Source: Methylicorpusculum oleiharenae
GTDB taxonomy: Bacteria; Pseudomonadota; Gammaproteobacteria; Methylococcales; Methylomonadaceae
Direction: 5' to 3'
DNA: 64,000 bases
NCBI RefSeq assembly: GCF_009828925.2
Contig: NZ_WUTY02000001.1
Coordinates: 4,494,492 to 4,558,491 of the forward strand
A model generated the notes under the pieces. That model did not search any database. It was not told the DNA's origin and saw only the letters and a list, made by a program, of their open reading frames with translations. Both the position numbers and the translations under genes were made by a program. Shown one piece after another: positions 8,682-17,031 of the stretch (the first letter of the stretch is position 1; each line of letters starts with the position of its first letter).

Positions 8682-9962
8682 TCAAGCCAAATCGGCAAAA
8701 TTAAGGACTTTTTGACTGCGCAGCCCCATTAATTCTTTTGCCAACTCCAGGCCGAAATCATGGCAGGCCTGAATTTCTTCATCGGTTGGAATTAATTTGA
8801 CGCGCAACCCGGGGATAGGGACACGCATTTTCAAACCGCGCAGGCGGTCTTCAACCAACGGAACGCCTTCGCCGGTCCAGCCGTAAGAGCCAAAAACGCC
8901 ACCCAGTTTGGTTTTGATATTGATGACGGTTAGTGATGACAACAAGTCCCAGATGGGTTTAACCGCATCACCATTGATAGTCGGCGTACCGAATATCAAG
9001 CCGTCGGCCTCCTCGATCAAATCGACAAAAGGGTCCACTTCGCCGCCTTCCAGATCGTACAATGACACCCTGACGTCAGGCACCTGCATCGCTCCCGCGT
9101 AAACGGCCTCTGCCATGCGCCGGGTGTTGCCGTAGGAGCTGATATAAAAAATCAGCAGCGTTTTTTGATCACAACTGATTTCACTGGCCAACGATGGACT
9201 GGAAAGCTGACGATACCGCCTGACATAGCGATCCGGTCTATCTCGCAAAATAGGACCGTGCGTAGGTGCAATCATCGTGACCGGCAAAGGCTCTATCAAA
9301 TCCAGAGCACGCATCACATAGTCTTTGAAAGGCCGCATGATGTGCGCATAATAATATTCAAACGAAAAGCGAAAATCGCCGACATGATCATTAAATAAGC
9401 GGTTATCGCAGTAGTGACAGCCGAACACATCACCGGAAAACAGGATGTTTTCCTCCGCCAAATACGTACATTGGGTATCGGGCCAATGCAAATAAGGGGT
9501 ATGTAAAAACTCCAGGGTCCGATCTCCCAGCGATACCCGGTCACCGGTCAATACCGGCGTGTAGCTCATTTCATCCTGCTTCAGCAAGGCTTTCAGCATG
9601 GATTGGGCTTTTTGGGAAATATAAAGCTGCGCTTGCGGCGCCCGTTTCATCAATTCCGGTAATGCGCCGGTATGATCAGGCTCCAAATGATTCAGCACGA
9701 TGACTTTAATTTCTGAATAATCGGCAACGCTTTCCAGTCTGGAGAAAAAATCATCGGCAAAACCTTCCTTGACCGTATCGACAACCGCCACCCCTTCACT
9801 ACCTCTAATCACATAAGCGTTATAGGTTGTACCGTTAGCGCTTTTGAGAATAATGTCGAACGTTCTTAAATCAGGATCCAGAGAACCCACCCAATGCACG
9901 CGCTCAGACAACATGACCGCTTTGGGCTTTCCATCACTGTCGTGGAGTTCAAGCTTGTTCAT
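8682..9962 (-). CDS. Flavodiiron protein (A-type flavoprotein, FprA/ROO family)
   Basis: 426 aa. Residues 1-260 are a metallo-beta-lactamase-like domain with the complete diiron ligand set: H92, E94, D96, H97 in NHLEPDH, H159 in LHWPDT, D178 in FSGDVFG and H235 in APTHGPI. Residues about 268-410 are a flavodoxin domain with the FMN-binding SSYGNTRRMAE loop. The family reduces O2 to water or NO to N2O in the cytoplasm. There is no rubredoxin domain, so a separate donor is needed, possibly the adjacent 2Fe-2S ferredoxin. The start overlaps the nifO stop by four bases, showing translational coupling. In a nif operon of an aerobe the likely job is local O2 removal (inference). Confidence 0.9.
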   Translation of the reverse strand: MNKLELHDSDGKPKAVMLSERVHWVGSLDPDLRTFDIILKSANGTTYNAYVIRGSEGVAVVDTVKEGFADDFFSRLESVADYSEIKVIVLNHLEPDHTGALPELMKRAPQAQLYISQKAQSMLKALLKQDEMSYTPVLTGDRVSLGDRTLEFLHTPYLHWPDTQCTYLAEENILFSGDVFGCHYCDNRLFNDHVGDFRFSFEYYYAHIMRPFKDYVMRALDLIEPLPVTMIAPTHGPILRDRPDRYVRRYRQLSSPSLASEISCDQKTLLIFYISSYGNTRRMAEAVYAGAMQVPDVRVSLYDLEGGEVDPFVDLIEEADGLIFGTPTINGDAVKPIWDLLSSLTVINIKTKLGGVFGSYGWTGEGVPLVEDRLRGLKMRVPIPGLRVKLIPTDEEIQACHDFGLELAKELMGLRSQKVLNFADLA

Positions 9963-10384
9963 AAATGTTCACCGGCTTGCCGTCTATCGCGGGTACAGGT
10001 TTCCAGATCGCGTCCTGCAACTCCCGAAGATAAGCCAATCCAGGCATCAACCTGTTCAACATCAAATCCTGCCCAACGAATGCCGTCTGATTCAATCAGC
10101 GGGCGCCTTATCAAAATAGGATCATCAATCATTGCCGCAATCGCCTGACTTTCTGACATCATTTGAGGATTTACCAATCCCTGTTTGATGCGGGGCGCGC
10201 TGGGGTTAAACCATTCCGCAACCGGTCTGTTATGAAAAAATGAGCGCAATCTGGCAACGTCATTACGCCAAGGTTCGGACAATAAATCATGAACAATGAT
10301 CAGATGACCGGCGCCCACGAGCAGTTGTTTTTGCCTGGTGTTGTTCAGACATCCCGGTTTTTCGTAAAAATAGACAAGTGCCAT
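9959..10384 (-). CDS. nifO: NifO, ArsC/Spx-like nitrogenase-associated protein
   Basis: 141 aa, ATG at 10384 with AAGGTGA upstream. It has the thioredoxin-like ArsC/Spx fold pattern. The N-terminal strand ALVYFYEKPGC ends in Cys12, followed by NNTRQKQLL. Further on come the typical LxSEPW, FFHNRPVAEWFNPSAPRIK and PILIRRPLIES segments, the last carrying the conserved cis-Pro region of ArsC proteins. In diazotrophs this subfamily is annotated as nitrogenase-associated protein or NifO, found after nifB and fdxN. In Azotobacter it affects Mo allocation between nitrogenase and nitrate reductase. It ends in a four-base overlap with the flavodiiron gene. Confidence 0.82.
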   Translation of the reverse strand: MALVYFYEKPGCLNNTRQKQLLVGAGHLIIVHDLLSEPWRNDVARLRSFFHNRPVAEWFNPSAPRIKQGLVNPQMMSESQAIAAMIDDPILIRRPLIESDGIRWAGFDVEQVDAWIGLSSGVAGRDLETCTRDRRQAGEHL

Positions 10385-10476
10385 AACAGTTCACCTTGAG
10401 AAAATCGGTCAATTCGCTGCGGCATAAAAAACTGTCGCCCATTTCAGTAGCGGGTAGTTCGGATTAAGCCTAAGCT

Positions 10477-10499
10477 GCCTCAGATACTTGTCCTGAGGC
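10477..10499. repeat. Short hairpin between ferredoxin and nifO
   Basis: GCCTCAG and CTGAGGC form a 7-bp stem in the 184-bp gap of the nifB operon. It could be a weak attenuator or an mRNA-processing structure; there is no T-run. Confidence 0.35.
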
Positions 10500-10568
10500 G
10501 TTAGCCGTAACCCAAAGTGGACATTGACCTGTTCGGTTAGCGTCTACCGATCTAACCCAACCTACCCA

Positions 10569-10847
10569 CTAATGCGCCTGCAACTCAGCCATTGCTTCAG
10601 CCATTTTTTCCGGTGGAATACCGGTCAAAGAACCCGGAGGATTTAACGCAACACCCAAGGCATCAAGTATCGCGCCCTCAATAGGACAAATATTTGCACA
10701 TTGTGGTACCGCAAAATCCCCTTCGCATTCGGTGCATTTTTTACTGTCGATTAAAAAATGCGGTTTAGCTTCATAGATTGCCTTGCTGGGACATAAGGGT
10801 TCACAGGCAAAACAATTGACGCAAGTCTCGATGATTTTTAAAGACAT
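10569..10847 (-). CDS. fdxN: FdxN-type 2[4Fe-4S] ferredoxin
   Basis: 92 aa from ATG at 10847. The first cluster motif is C9-x2-C-x2-C-x3-C in CVNCFACEPLCP. The second is the long-spaced C-x2-C-x8-C-x3-C of the nif type, CTECEGDFAVPQCANICP. The tail of about 25 residues is helical. FdxN proteins beside nifB act as electron donors for NifB or nitrogenase maturation in diazotrophs. It lies 51 bases after nifB, in the same order as in Azotobacter. A second, shorter ferredoxin of the same type is encoded at 43379. Confidence 0.9.
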   Translation of the reverse strand: MSLKIIETCVNCFACEPLCPSKAIYEAKPHFLIDSKKCTECEGDFAVPQCANICPIEGAILDALGVALNPPGSLTGIPPEKMAEAMAELQAH

Positions 10848-10898
10848 AATGATTCATCCGTTCAAGTCCAATGGAGTGAGCTTAACAAGCAACCCGGA

Positions 10899-12389
10899 TT
10901 AAGCCGTTGCCCGGTTAACCAGGCTTATCTCATCCAGTTTGCCGCTTTTCGCCATTTCCTTGTAAACCGCCATCACAGCCTCTTCTATCGGTTCCATTGC
11001 ATGTTCACCGTTGGGCATGATCCCGGCGTTCTCCAGCATTTCCCAGGGTTCAAAACCGACTTTGGAACACAACACCGCTTCACAGCCTTCCAGTGACCGG
11101 ATGGTGGTTTGCAATACCGACTCGCCATCGCCACAAGTGCTGTCGCCACCGCAATAAAGATCGGCTTTACGATGACTGATAAAACGCACGCCATCAGGAG
11201 ACGCTTCATAAATCAGAAACTCTTTGGCATGACCAAAATGCACATTGATAACGCCTTGTCCGCTGGTAGCGACCGCCATCAGAACCGGGCGGGTCGTGAG
11301 TTTGGGTTCTTGCGCGATTTGTTCGGCAAATTCGGATTTCTGTGAACGTTTGCTGTTCATTTCTGCTTCTATCGCTTGATGAATCACTTTCCGCTTTTCC
11401 ATCGCGGCTTCGTAATCAATGTCCATCAATTCGATCTTATCCATCGTAAATTCATCGCCTCTATCCTCGCCCAGCATACCCACTGCATCGGCACGGCATT
11501 GGCGACAATGACGCATCATGTTCATATCACCGGAACAGTCGTCTTGTAACTCTTGCAATTCGGCGCCGGTCGGGCCACGCTGCCCCATCACACCGTAAAA
11601 TGTGCCATGCTCGGCTTCCGCGATCAAAGGCATCACATTGTGCAAAAAGGCCCCTTTGGCTTTGACTATCCGGCTGACTTCGGCTAGATGCTTGTCATTA
11701 ACACCGGGAATCATCACAGAATTGACTTTAACCAGAATGCCTTTTGCAACCAGCATTTCCAGACCTTTTTGCTGCTGCTCGATCAAAATTTTCGCCGCTT
11801 TTTTGCCCTTGATGCGCCGGTTTTCCCAGAAAATCCAGGGATAAATCTTCGCGCCAATTTCAGGATCGACACAGTTGATCGTAATCGTGACATGATCAAT
11901 ATTGTGCTTGGCTAATTCTTCAACCGATTCCGGCAGTGAAAGACCGTTAGTCGATACGCACAATTTAATATCGGGGGCTTCTTTGCTAAGCCGTCTAAAC
12001 GTTTCGAACGTCCGTTCCGGATTCGCTAATGGATCGCCGGGACCCGCTATACCCAATACCGTCATTTGCGGAATATTGGCTGCGACCGCCATCGTTTTTT
12101 TAACCGCCTGATCCGGCGTTAATAATTCAGATACCACACCGGGCCTGGACTCGTTGGCGCAATCGTATTTACGGTTACAGTAATGGCATTGAATATTACA
12201 AGCCGGTGCAACCGCTACGTGCATGCGGGCAAAATAATGATGAGCATCTTCAGAATAACAAGGGTGATTTTGAACCTTGGCTTTGATTTCATCGGAAAGA
12301 TGATTCAGTTGATCATCGGTTGAACCGCAAGATCCGGCGGAACAACCGCCCTGGCTTGCAGGCTTTTCGTTTAGTACTGGCAATTCCAT
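10899..12389 (-). CDS. nifB: NifB, radical SAM FeMo-cofactor core synthase
   Basis: 496 aa, the usual length for the two-domain form. The radical SAM cluster motif C64-x3-C68-x2-C71 sits in ACNIQCHYCNRKYDC, with a GIAGPGDPLANP segment after it. The N-terminal GGCSAGSCGS is typical of proteobacterial NifB. The C-terminal part from about residue 365 is a NifX/NafY-like domain (VINVHFGHAKEFLIYE). NifB inserts a carbide and fuses two 4Fe-4S units to make NifB-co, the precursor of FeMo-co. It leads the operon fdxN-nifO-fprA-ferredoxins-nifQ. A sigma-54 promoter lies 39-54 bases upstream of the start and two NifA-like sites lie further upstream. Confidence 0.96.
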   Translation of the reverse strand: MELPVLNEKPASQGGCSAGSCGSTDDQLNHLSDEIKAKVQNHPCYSEDAHHYFARMHVAVAPACNIQCHYCNRKYDCANESRPGVVSELLTPDQAVKKTMAVAANIPQMTVLGIAGPGDPLANPERTFETFRRLSKEAPDIKLCVSTNGLSLPESVEELAKHNIDHVTITINCVDPEIGAKIYPWIFWENRRIKGKKAAKILIEQQQKGLEMLVAKGILVKVNSVMIPGVNDKHLAEVSRIVKAKGAFLHNVMPLIAEAEHGTFYGVMGQRGPTGAELQELQDDCSGDMNMMRHCRQCRADAVGMLGEDRGDEFTMDKIELMDIDYEAAMEKRKVIHQAIEAEMNSKRSQKSEFAEQIAQEPKLTTRPVLMAVATSGQGVINVHFGHAKEFLIYEASPDGVRFISHRKADLYCGGDSTCGDGESVLQTTIRSLEGCEAVLCSKVGFEPWEMLENAGIMPNGEHAMEPIEEAVMAVYKEMAKSGKLDEISLVNRATA

Positions 12390-12427
12390 GAAGGTTGACC
12401 TCGCTGACTGTGTGTTAGTTAGCTATC

Positions 12428-12443
12428 AGCACGGTTCATGCCA
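12428..12443 (-). promoter_or_regulatory. Sigma-54 promoter of the nifB operon
   Basis: The minus strand reads TGGCATGAACCGTGCT, with the invariant GG and GC exactly 10 bases apart. It differs from the TGGCAC-N5-TTGCW consensus at two positions. Transcription would start about 25-30 bases before the nifB ATG. Confidence 0.75.
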
Positions 12444-12505
12444 TTCTTGCCAAAGCCACTAATGCTAATGGTTCATGGACTTACGCAGGCTACGAAAAGT
12501 CATTT

Positions 12506-12521
12506 TGTAGGAAAAATAACA
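12506..12521. promoter_or_regulatory. NifA upstream activator site 1 (TGT-N10-ACA)
   Basis: TGTAGGAAAAATAACA fits the palindromic NifA half-site rule exactly. It lies about 65 bases upstream of the -24 element of the nifB promoter. Confidence 0.65.
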
Positions 12522-12538
12522 ACAAAGGTCAGAATGAA

Positions 12539-12554
12539 TGTGAGCAAACAAACA
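12539..12554. promoter_or_regulatory. NifA upstream activator site 2 (TGT-N10-ACA)
   Basis: TGTGAGCAAACAAACA fits TGT-N10-ACA and lies 33 bases (three helical turns) from site 1, as expected for two activator sites on one DNA face. Confidence 0.65.
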
Positions 12555-12884
12555 ATTACCTGATTACACAAAAGGTTTGGTCAAAATCGATAAGGGGAAG
12601 AGTCAGGTAAGTAAAACGTAGACGCGGTAAATGTAACAGCAGTTTCGTAAGTTGAAAAAATCATGTTATTGAACTTAGCATGAGGGGCGTATACTCACCA
12701 GGTTAAGACAAAATGAACCGAAGAAGCATCCTTAGCTGCCACTGCATGACCATCTGAATTCGCAGAAGCCAAAGTGAGCAATCATAACCTTGTTTGGAAA
12801 CATCCTTAGCCAATTGACGATACCCCGGCGAACTCATCTCGCTATGCTATTGCCCAGCCATCGAACACCTGATCAGGAGATATC
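12555..12884. other. Intergenic region between nifB promoter and DUF1488 gene
   Basis: No gene or repeat recognised. It should hold the promoter of the plus-strand DUF1488 gene. Confidence 0.35.
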
Positions 12885-13151
12885 ATGATTTCTTTCCCTA
12901 GGCTTGAGTGCTGCAACAATACGACAAACATGGCGACCGTTGTCGCCGAAGTAGACAAAAGGCGTGTACTTTGCCGAATTTCACTGCAAAGCTTAAAAGA
13001 TAAATTCGGTTCAATGGACGCGGATGATGAACTCATGCGTTCTGTAGCGCAACATCGGACGGCCATTCATGAGGCCGCGAGACGGCTGATAGAAAGCGAG
13101 CATTTTGAAGTGGATGGTTCCGTTCTGATTCAAACGCAAGATCTTTATTAG
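12885..13151 (+). CDS. Small DUF1488-like protein
   Basis: 88 aa from an ATG with a strong AGGAG site seven to eight bases upstream (CAGGAGATATC). The beginning MISFPRLECCNN, followed by strands ATVVAEVDKRRVLCRISLQSL and a helical half (MRSVAQHRTAIHEAARRLIES), fits the DUF1488 family. These are small proteobacterial proteins of unknown role that turn a strand-rich N-terminus into a helix. It is cytoplasmic and a single gene, followed at once by a palindromic repeat. The family name is from memory of the pattern. Confidence 0.65.
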   Translation: MISFPRLECCNNTTNMATVVAEVDKRRVLCRISLQSLKDKFGSMDADDELMRSVAQHRTAIHEAARRLIESEHFEVDGSVLIQTQDLY

Positions 13152-13155
13152 TGCT

Positions 13156-13246
13156 CGATGGGCACGCTGCGCTTTGCCCATCCTACAAACTACAAATGAT
13201 TTGGGAAAGCAACGTAGGATGGGCAAAGGCAACGCCGTGCCCATCG
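13156..13246. repeat. Palindromic intergenic repeat D
   Basis: CGATGGGCACG...GCCCATCCTAC on the left is mirrored by GTAGGATGGGC...CGTGCCCATCG on the right, giving a roughly 30-base-arm imperfect hairpin. A partial third copy of the arm (GCCCATCCTACAAA) follows near 13312-13325. It may terminate transcription of both convergent genes. Confidence 0.75.
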
Positions 13247-13341
13247 TTGTTTAGCAATGGCATTGAAAATTAAATCCCGGCTGTGATGTGCTTGATAGGC
13301 ACGCGCACTTTGCCCATCCTACAAATGGATGCCTTTCAGTA

Positions 13342-13788
13342 TTAAAAAGCGTGCACCGCTCGGACTCTCAGCGTACTGTATTTATTGTAGCGGTCCTGAT
13401 CGCCGTTGAAAAAGCCCTGAATCCAGGCGCTGTTGCTGTCGAGTTCTGTATCGCTCCAATAGTCGTCATTGGCAAAACCGCCCACAAGGTTTCTTTGTTC
13501 ATACAGTAATTTTAATTCGGTCTTTGTTGGCAAACGCCATTCAGCCCCATAAGCACTGGCTGCACTGACCGCATCAATCCAATTGAGCGAATTGATCTCA
13601 TCGGCTGCTTTAGCCTCCAAGCCATGCTCACCCGAAGCATCGACAAAATAGACTTTGCCGCCTTGAGGGCCAACATCACCCGCAATATAGCTAGCCGAAT
13701 CACGCTTATCGGCCGCTTGCAGTGCATGACTCATTAGCAAGACTACCGCTATCGCAGCGGCATTTAACGCTCTTTTATATACCATCAT
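13342..13788 (-). CDS. Exported DUF1566 (Lcl-type) domain protein
   Basis: 148 aa if begun at the ATG at 13788 (MMVYKRALNAAAIAVVLLM). This gives a signal peptide cleaved after SHALQA; the longer reading from 13830 adds a polar stretch that would spoil it. The mature part has the DUF1566 pattern GGKVYFVDASGEHGLEA, a W-x-A-xxA-x3-GxEWRLPTKTEL core and YWSDTELDSNSAWIQGFFNG. This fold resembles C-type lectin or formylglycine-generating-enzyme-like domains and is common in secreted proteins of unknown function. It ends RVRAVHAF, as family members usually do (xRxVR). Confidence 0.75.
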   Translation of the reverse strand: MMVYKRALNAAAIAVVLLMSHALQAADKRDSASYIAGDVGPQGGKVYFVDASGEHGLEAKAADEINSLNWIDAVSAASAYGAEWRLPTKTELKLLYEQRNLVGGFANDDYWSDTELDSNSAWIQGFFNGDQDRYNKYSTLRVRAVHAF

Positions 13789-13830
13789 TTTGCAAAACCC
13801 TTTTCTGTTTTTATTAAAGTGACACTGCAA

Positions 13831-14157
13831 CCATAGCCGGTACCTATTAATCGGTACTGCTTACTGAATAGCAGATCTTAATGAATGTGAAAGTCAGCCA
13901 TAAGCCTACTCTTGGTGACCGGTTGATCCATAAAAAGTTCGAAGCCGCAGAAATTCTAAACAGAACGTCACTGACCAGAAAGCACTTTATTGAAGTTAAA
14001 CACCGCCCCACCGGTTAATACTGGTTGACAAAAGGGGATCGGGCAGTAAATTAAGATTTTATAAATGGCAGATCAGTACCTCTTGAAGTAACAGCGTTGT
14101 CTGTTATTTTCTCTTCTTGCATTACGTGCATTTACATAAAACATTAAATAATTCCAA
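13831..14157. other. Intergenic region upstream of egtB
   Basis: No gene or repeat was recognised between the divergent DUF1566 and egtB genes. Confidence 0.4.
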
Positions 14158-15435
14158 ATGTCACCTTCATTAAAATCTCATCCGGCTATACCGGCAAATT
14201 CGCGGCAAAAATTGATTGCAGATTACAAGCGTGTCCGCAATATCAGTCTTCAAATTTGTGCACCGTTGATGGCCGATGATTATCAAATACAAAGCTGCGT
14301 TGAGACCAGTCCGCCCAAGTGGCATTTAGCGCATGTGACCTGGTTCTTTGAAACCTTTCTGCTACAAGCTTTTGATTCGGATTATCGCCCCACCAACCCG
14401 GAATACAGTTATTTGTTTAATTCCTACTATCAGACGGTTGGTACTATGCATGCCCGCGCGAAACGCGGTTTATTGTCACGTCCGACGGTTGAACAGGTGT
14501 TTCATTACCGTTCTGAAATCGATAAACGCATCGTCAATTTTCTGCTTGACTGCGACGAATCCCAGTGGCAACAAGTCGCTTTTCGTCTGACTCTGGGCTT
14601 ACACCACGAACAGCAGCACCAGGAATTGCTGTTCATGGATATCAAGCACAACTTTTGGAACAATCCCTTGAAACCGCATTATCTGGAGCGCGCCCAACCG
14701 GCGATTAAAGCAAGCGGAAAATTGAAATGGGAGGAAAGGCCTGGCGGCCTGGTAATGATGGGAAAGGACGATAATAATGATGGCTTTACCTTTGATAACG
14801 AAACGCCCCGGCATCAAGTTTGGCAGGAACCCCACCGGTTAAGTTCTCGCCTGATCACAAACAGCGAATTTCTGGATTTCATTGAAGACGGCGGCTACGT
14901 CCGTTCTGAATGGTGGCTATCAGATGGCTGGAGCCACATCCGGAACAACCAATGGCTATCGCCGCTTTATTGGGAAAACCATGACGGTCAATGGCATGAG
15001 TTTACACTTTATGGACTTGAGACGCTGAATCCCTCAGCCCCTGTCGCTCATATCAGTTATTACGAAGCAGATGCTTATGCTCGCTGGGCAGGCAAACGAC
15101 TACCATCGGAAGCCGAGCTTGAAACAAAATTGCTGGAAATTCCGATAACAGGCCATTTTAGTGATAGCGGCATTGTTCATCCACAAGCAGGTGAAGGTCA
15201 ATTCTATGGTTCGTTGTGGGAATGGACGGCCTCACCTTATCTGGCGTATCCTCGCTTTAAACCACTAGAAGGCAGCATGGGTGAATACAACGGCAAATTC
15301 ATGTGCAACCAATGGGTATTGCGAGGCGGTTCCTGTGTGACACCGGAAGATCATATCCGCCCAACTTACCGTAATTTTTTCAATCCACAGGATCGCTGGC
15401 AATTTTCCGGCATCCGTTTAGCGGACGACTTATGA
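14158..15435 (+). CDS. egtB: EgtB, iron-dependent hercynine sulfoxide synthase
   Basis: 425 aa. An N-terminal DinB_2-like four-helix domain contains the iron ligand motif HHEQQHQE (near residue 148; H-x3-H-x-E) plus an early HLAHVTWFFETF His. From about residue 190 follows a formylglycine-generating-enzyme (FGE/sulfatase-modifying) domain, with ASPYLAYPRFKP and the terminal WVLRGGSC...RPTYRNFF...WQFSGIRLA. The enzyme joins hercynine to cysteine or gamma-glutamylcysteine using O2, making the sulfoxide precursor of ergothioneine. Its stop overlaps the egtD start by four bases. egtA, egtC and egtE are absent, as is usual for the two-gene egtBD arrangement. Confidence 0.92.
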   Translation: MSPSLKSHPAIPANSRQKLIADYKRVRNISLQICAPLMADDYQIQSCVETSPPKWHLAHVTWFFETFLLQAFDSDYRPTNPEYSYLFNSYYQTVGTMHARAKRGLLSRPTVEQVFHYRSEIDKRIVNFLLDCDESQWQQVAFRLTLGLHHEQQHQELLFMDIKHNFWNNPLKPHYLERAQPAIKASGKLKWEERPGGLVMMGKDDNNDGFTFDNETPRHQVWQEPHRLSSRLITNSEFLDFIEDGGYVRSEWWLSDGWSHIRNNQWLSPLYWENHDGQWHEFTLYGLETLNPSAPVAHISYYEADAYARWAGKRLPSEAELETKLLEIPITGHFSDSGIVHPQAGEGQFYGSLWEWTASPYLAYPRFKPLEGSMGEYNGKFMCNQWVLRGGSCVTPEDHIRPTYRNFFNPQDRWQFSGIRLADDL

Positions 15436-16397
15436 ATGCACTAAGCCAAAAAATCAGTTTCCATGATTTTCAACCTGAGCTGGAAAGCTTTCGTGAAACT
15501 GTACTAAAAGGCCTATCCCGTAGACAAAAACAAATACCGCCCAAGTTTTTTTATGATGAAACCGGCTCTCAATTGTTTGAAGCGATTCTGGAACAGCCGG
15601 AATATTACATACCTCATGTTGAGCGCGACCTGTTACAAAGGTATGCGGATGAAATTGGCCGTCTGATTGAACCGGGATCGGTATTGATCGAACCCGGAAG
15701 CGGTAGCTGCGAGAAAGTACAATTACTGCTGGAAAGTCTGCTTCCCTCCGCGTATGTACCGATGGATATTTCCCGTGAATTTCTCAAGCAATCGGCCTGC
15801 GATTTAGGTCAGCAGTTTCCCTGGCTACCCATTTATGCGGCCTGCCTTGATTTTACTCAACAGATGATATTACCTCAGGGCATCCCCCATGGGCGACGTG
15901 TCGTGTTCATTCCGGGTTCCAGCCTGGGCAATTTTGACCCGCTGGAAGTTCAGCATTTTCTGACCGGAATACACCGACTAACCGGCAAAGGCGGCGGTTT
16001 GCTGGTTGGACTTGACCGTAAAAAGGAACCTTCCGTCTTGAACGCTGCTTACAACGATGCGGCCGGCATTACGGCAGAATTCAATCTGAATCTGCTCACC
16101 CGTATCAATAACGAACTGGACGGTCACTTTGACCTAGACCGCTTTGACCATCGTGCCTTTTACAACGATCAGCGAGGTCGAATTGAAATGCACCTGGTCA
16201 GTAGCGAAGATCAGCATGTCAGTATTTCAGGCCAGGATTTCCGCTTTATAAAAGACGAGTACATCCATACCGAAAACTCCTACAAATACAGTCCCGATGA
16301 ATTTATTACCTTAGCTAATGCCGGCGGCTTTAAGTTGCTCAAAATATGGTCTGATAACAAGCAGCTCTTCAGTATTTACTTTCTTGAAGCCGTGTGA
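15432..16397 (+). CDS. egtD: EgtD, histidine N-alpha-methyltransferase
   Basis: 321 aa, the normal length. It has the DUF2260/EgtD signature RRQKQIPPKFFYDETGSQLFEAI near residue 35, the SAM-binding IEPGSGSCEKVQLLL near residue 80, then PGSSLGNFDP and VGLDRKKEP. It trimethylates histidine to hercynine using SAM. It overlaps egtB by ATGA, so the two enzymes are made together. A repeat B-like fragment (TCGTAACGACTCGCCC) follows the stop. Confidence 0.93.
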   Translation: MNALSQKISFHDFQPELESFRETVLKGLSRRQKQIPPKFFYDETGSQLFEAILEQPEYYIPHVERDLLQRYADEIGRLIEPGSVLIEPGSGSCEKVQLLLESLLPSAYVPMDISREFLKQSACDLGQQFPWLPIYAACLDFTQQMILPQGIPHGRRVVFIPGSSLGNFDPLEVQHFLTGIHRLTGKGGGLLVGLDRKKEPSVLNAAYNDAAGITAEFNLNLLTRINNELDGHFDLDRFDHRAFYNDQRGRIEMHLVSSEDQHVSISGQDFRFIKDEYIHTENSYKYSPDEFITLANAGGFKLLKIWSDNKQLFSIYFLEAV

Positions 16398-16404
16398 AAA
16401 CCTG

Positions 16405-16450
16405 AATCGTAACGACTCGCCCGATTTGGATTGAAGGTGTAAGTGATACC
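16405..16450. repeat. Fragment of dispersed repeat B
   Basis: GAATCGTAACGACTCGCCC followed by GATTGAAGGTGTAAGTGAT matches one end of the repeat copies at 20707-20869 and 23421-23583. Confidence 0.55.
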
Positions 16451-16483
16451 CTGAAACATTAAAATTCAACAAGGAGCAAAAAC

Positions 16484-16765
16484 ATGAAAGCTATCTGGAA
16501 GAAAGTCATCATTGCCGAAAGCGATGACACAGTGATGGTCGAGGGAAATCATTATTTCCCTGACAATTCGATCAAAGCCCAATTCTTTAGAGAAAGCAAC
16601 ACGCACACCTTCTGTTCATGGAAAGGCAAGGCTAGCTATTACGACATCGTCGTTGACGATGCGATTAACCGTGATGCCGCATGGTTCTATCCCGATCCCA
16701 AACCGGAAGCGTTGAATATCAAAAACCACCTCGCTTTCTGGCGCGGGGTAGAAGTTATTCAATAA
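16484..16765 (+). CDS. DUF427 domain protein
   Basis: 93 aa, ATG behind AAGGAG. The family is recognised from AIWKKVIIAESDDTVMVEGNHYFP, then the conserved TFCSWKGKASYYDI and the closing AAWFYPDPKPEA...HLAFW. DUF427 proteins are small cytoplasmic folds with unproven function, very widespread in bacteria. It follows egtD by 87 bases and may share its transcript, but the intervening repeat fragment makes that uncertain. Confidence 0.85.
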   Translation: MKAIWKKVIIAESDDTVMVEGNHYFPDNSIKAQFFRESNTHTFCSWKGKASYYDIVVDDAINRDAAWFYPDPKPEALNIKNHLAFWRGVEVIQ

Positions 16766-16789
16766 GGTGCTTTTTGAAAATCCCAGTAA

Positions 16790-16941
16790 TTCCCAGTTTG
16801 ATGATAAAAAGTGTAAGTGTAAGCTTTGCTGGGATGTCGGCAGCAGGGATGTTGCCGTCAAGCCCCTACGGATGAGTCCATGGCGTTCCTCGCAAGGCTT
16901 ACGCCTGCCCTCAAAGCCACATTAAAAGTTCAAACTGGGAA
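16790..16941. repeat. 152-bp MITE-like repeat A, full copy
   Basis: It has perfect 12-bp terminal inverted repeats, TTCCCAGTTTGA at the left and TCAAACTGGGAA at the right. The left half matches 2086-2160 and the right half matches, in inverse orientation, 36966-37090 (GGCGTTCCTCGCAAGGCTTACGCC in pieces). It encodes no protein. Confidence 0.8.
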
Positions 16942-17031
16942 ATGCTGTGAAAATCTAGACATTAGAAGACAGCACGTCAAAAGGTTGATAATACCGGAAT
17001 GATGATTTATCACTGATTATAAAGGCGGATT

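Noticed and set aside
13156-13330. CRISPR array
   Set aside because: The repeats are inverted arms of a hairpin, not evenly spaced direct repeats with unique spacers. No cas genes were seen anywhere in the window.
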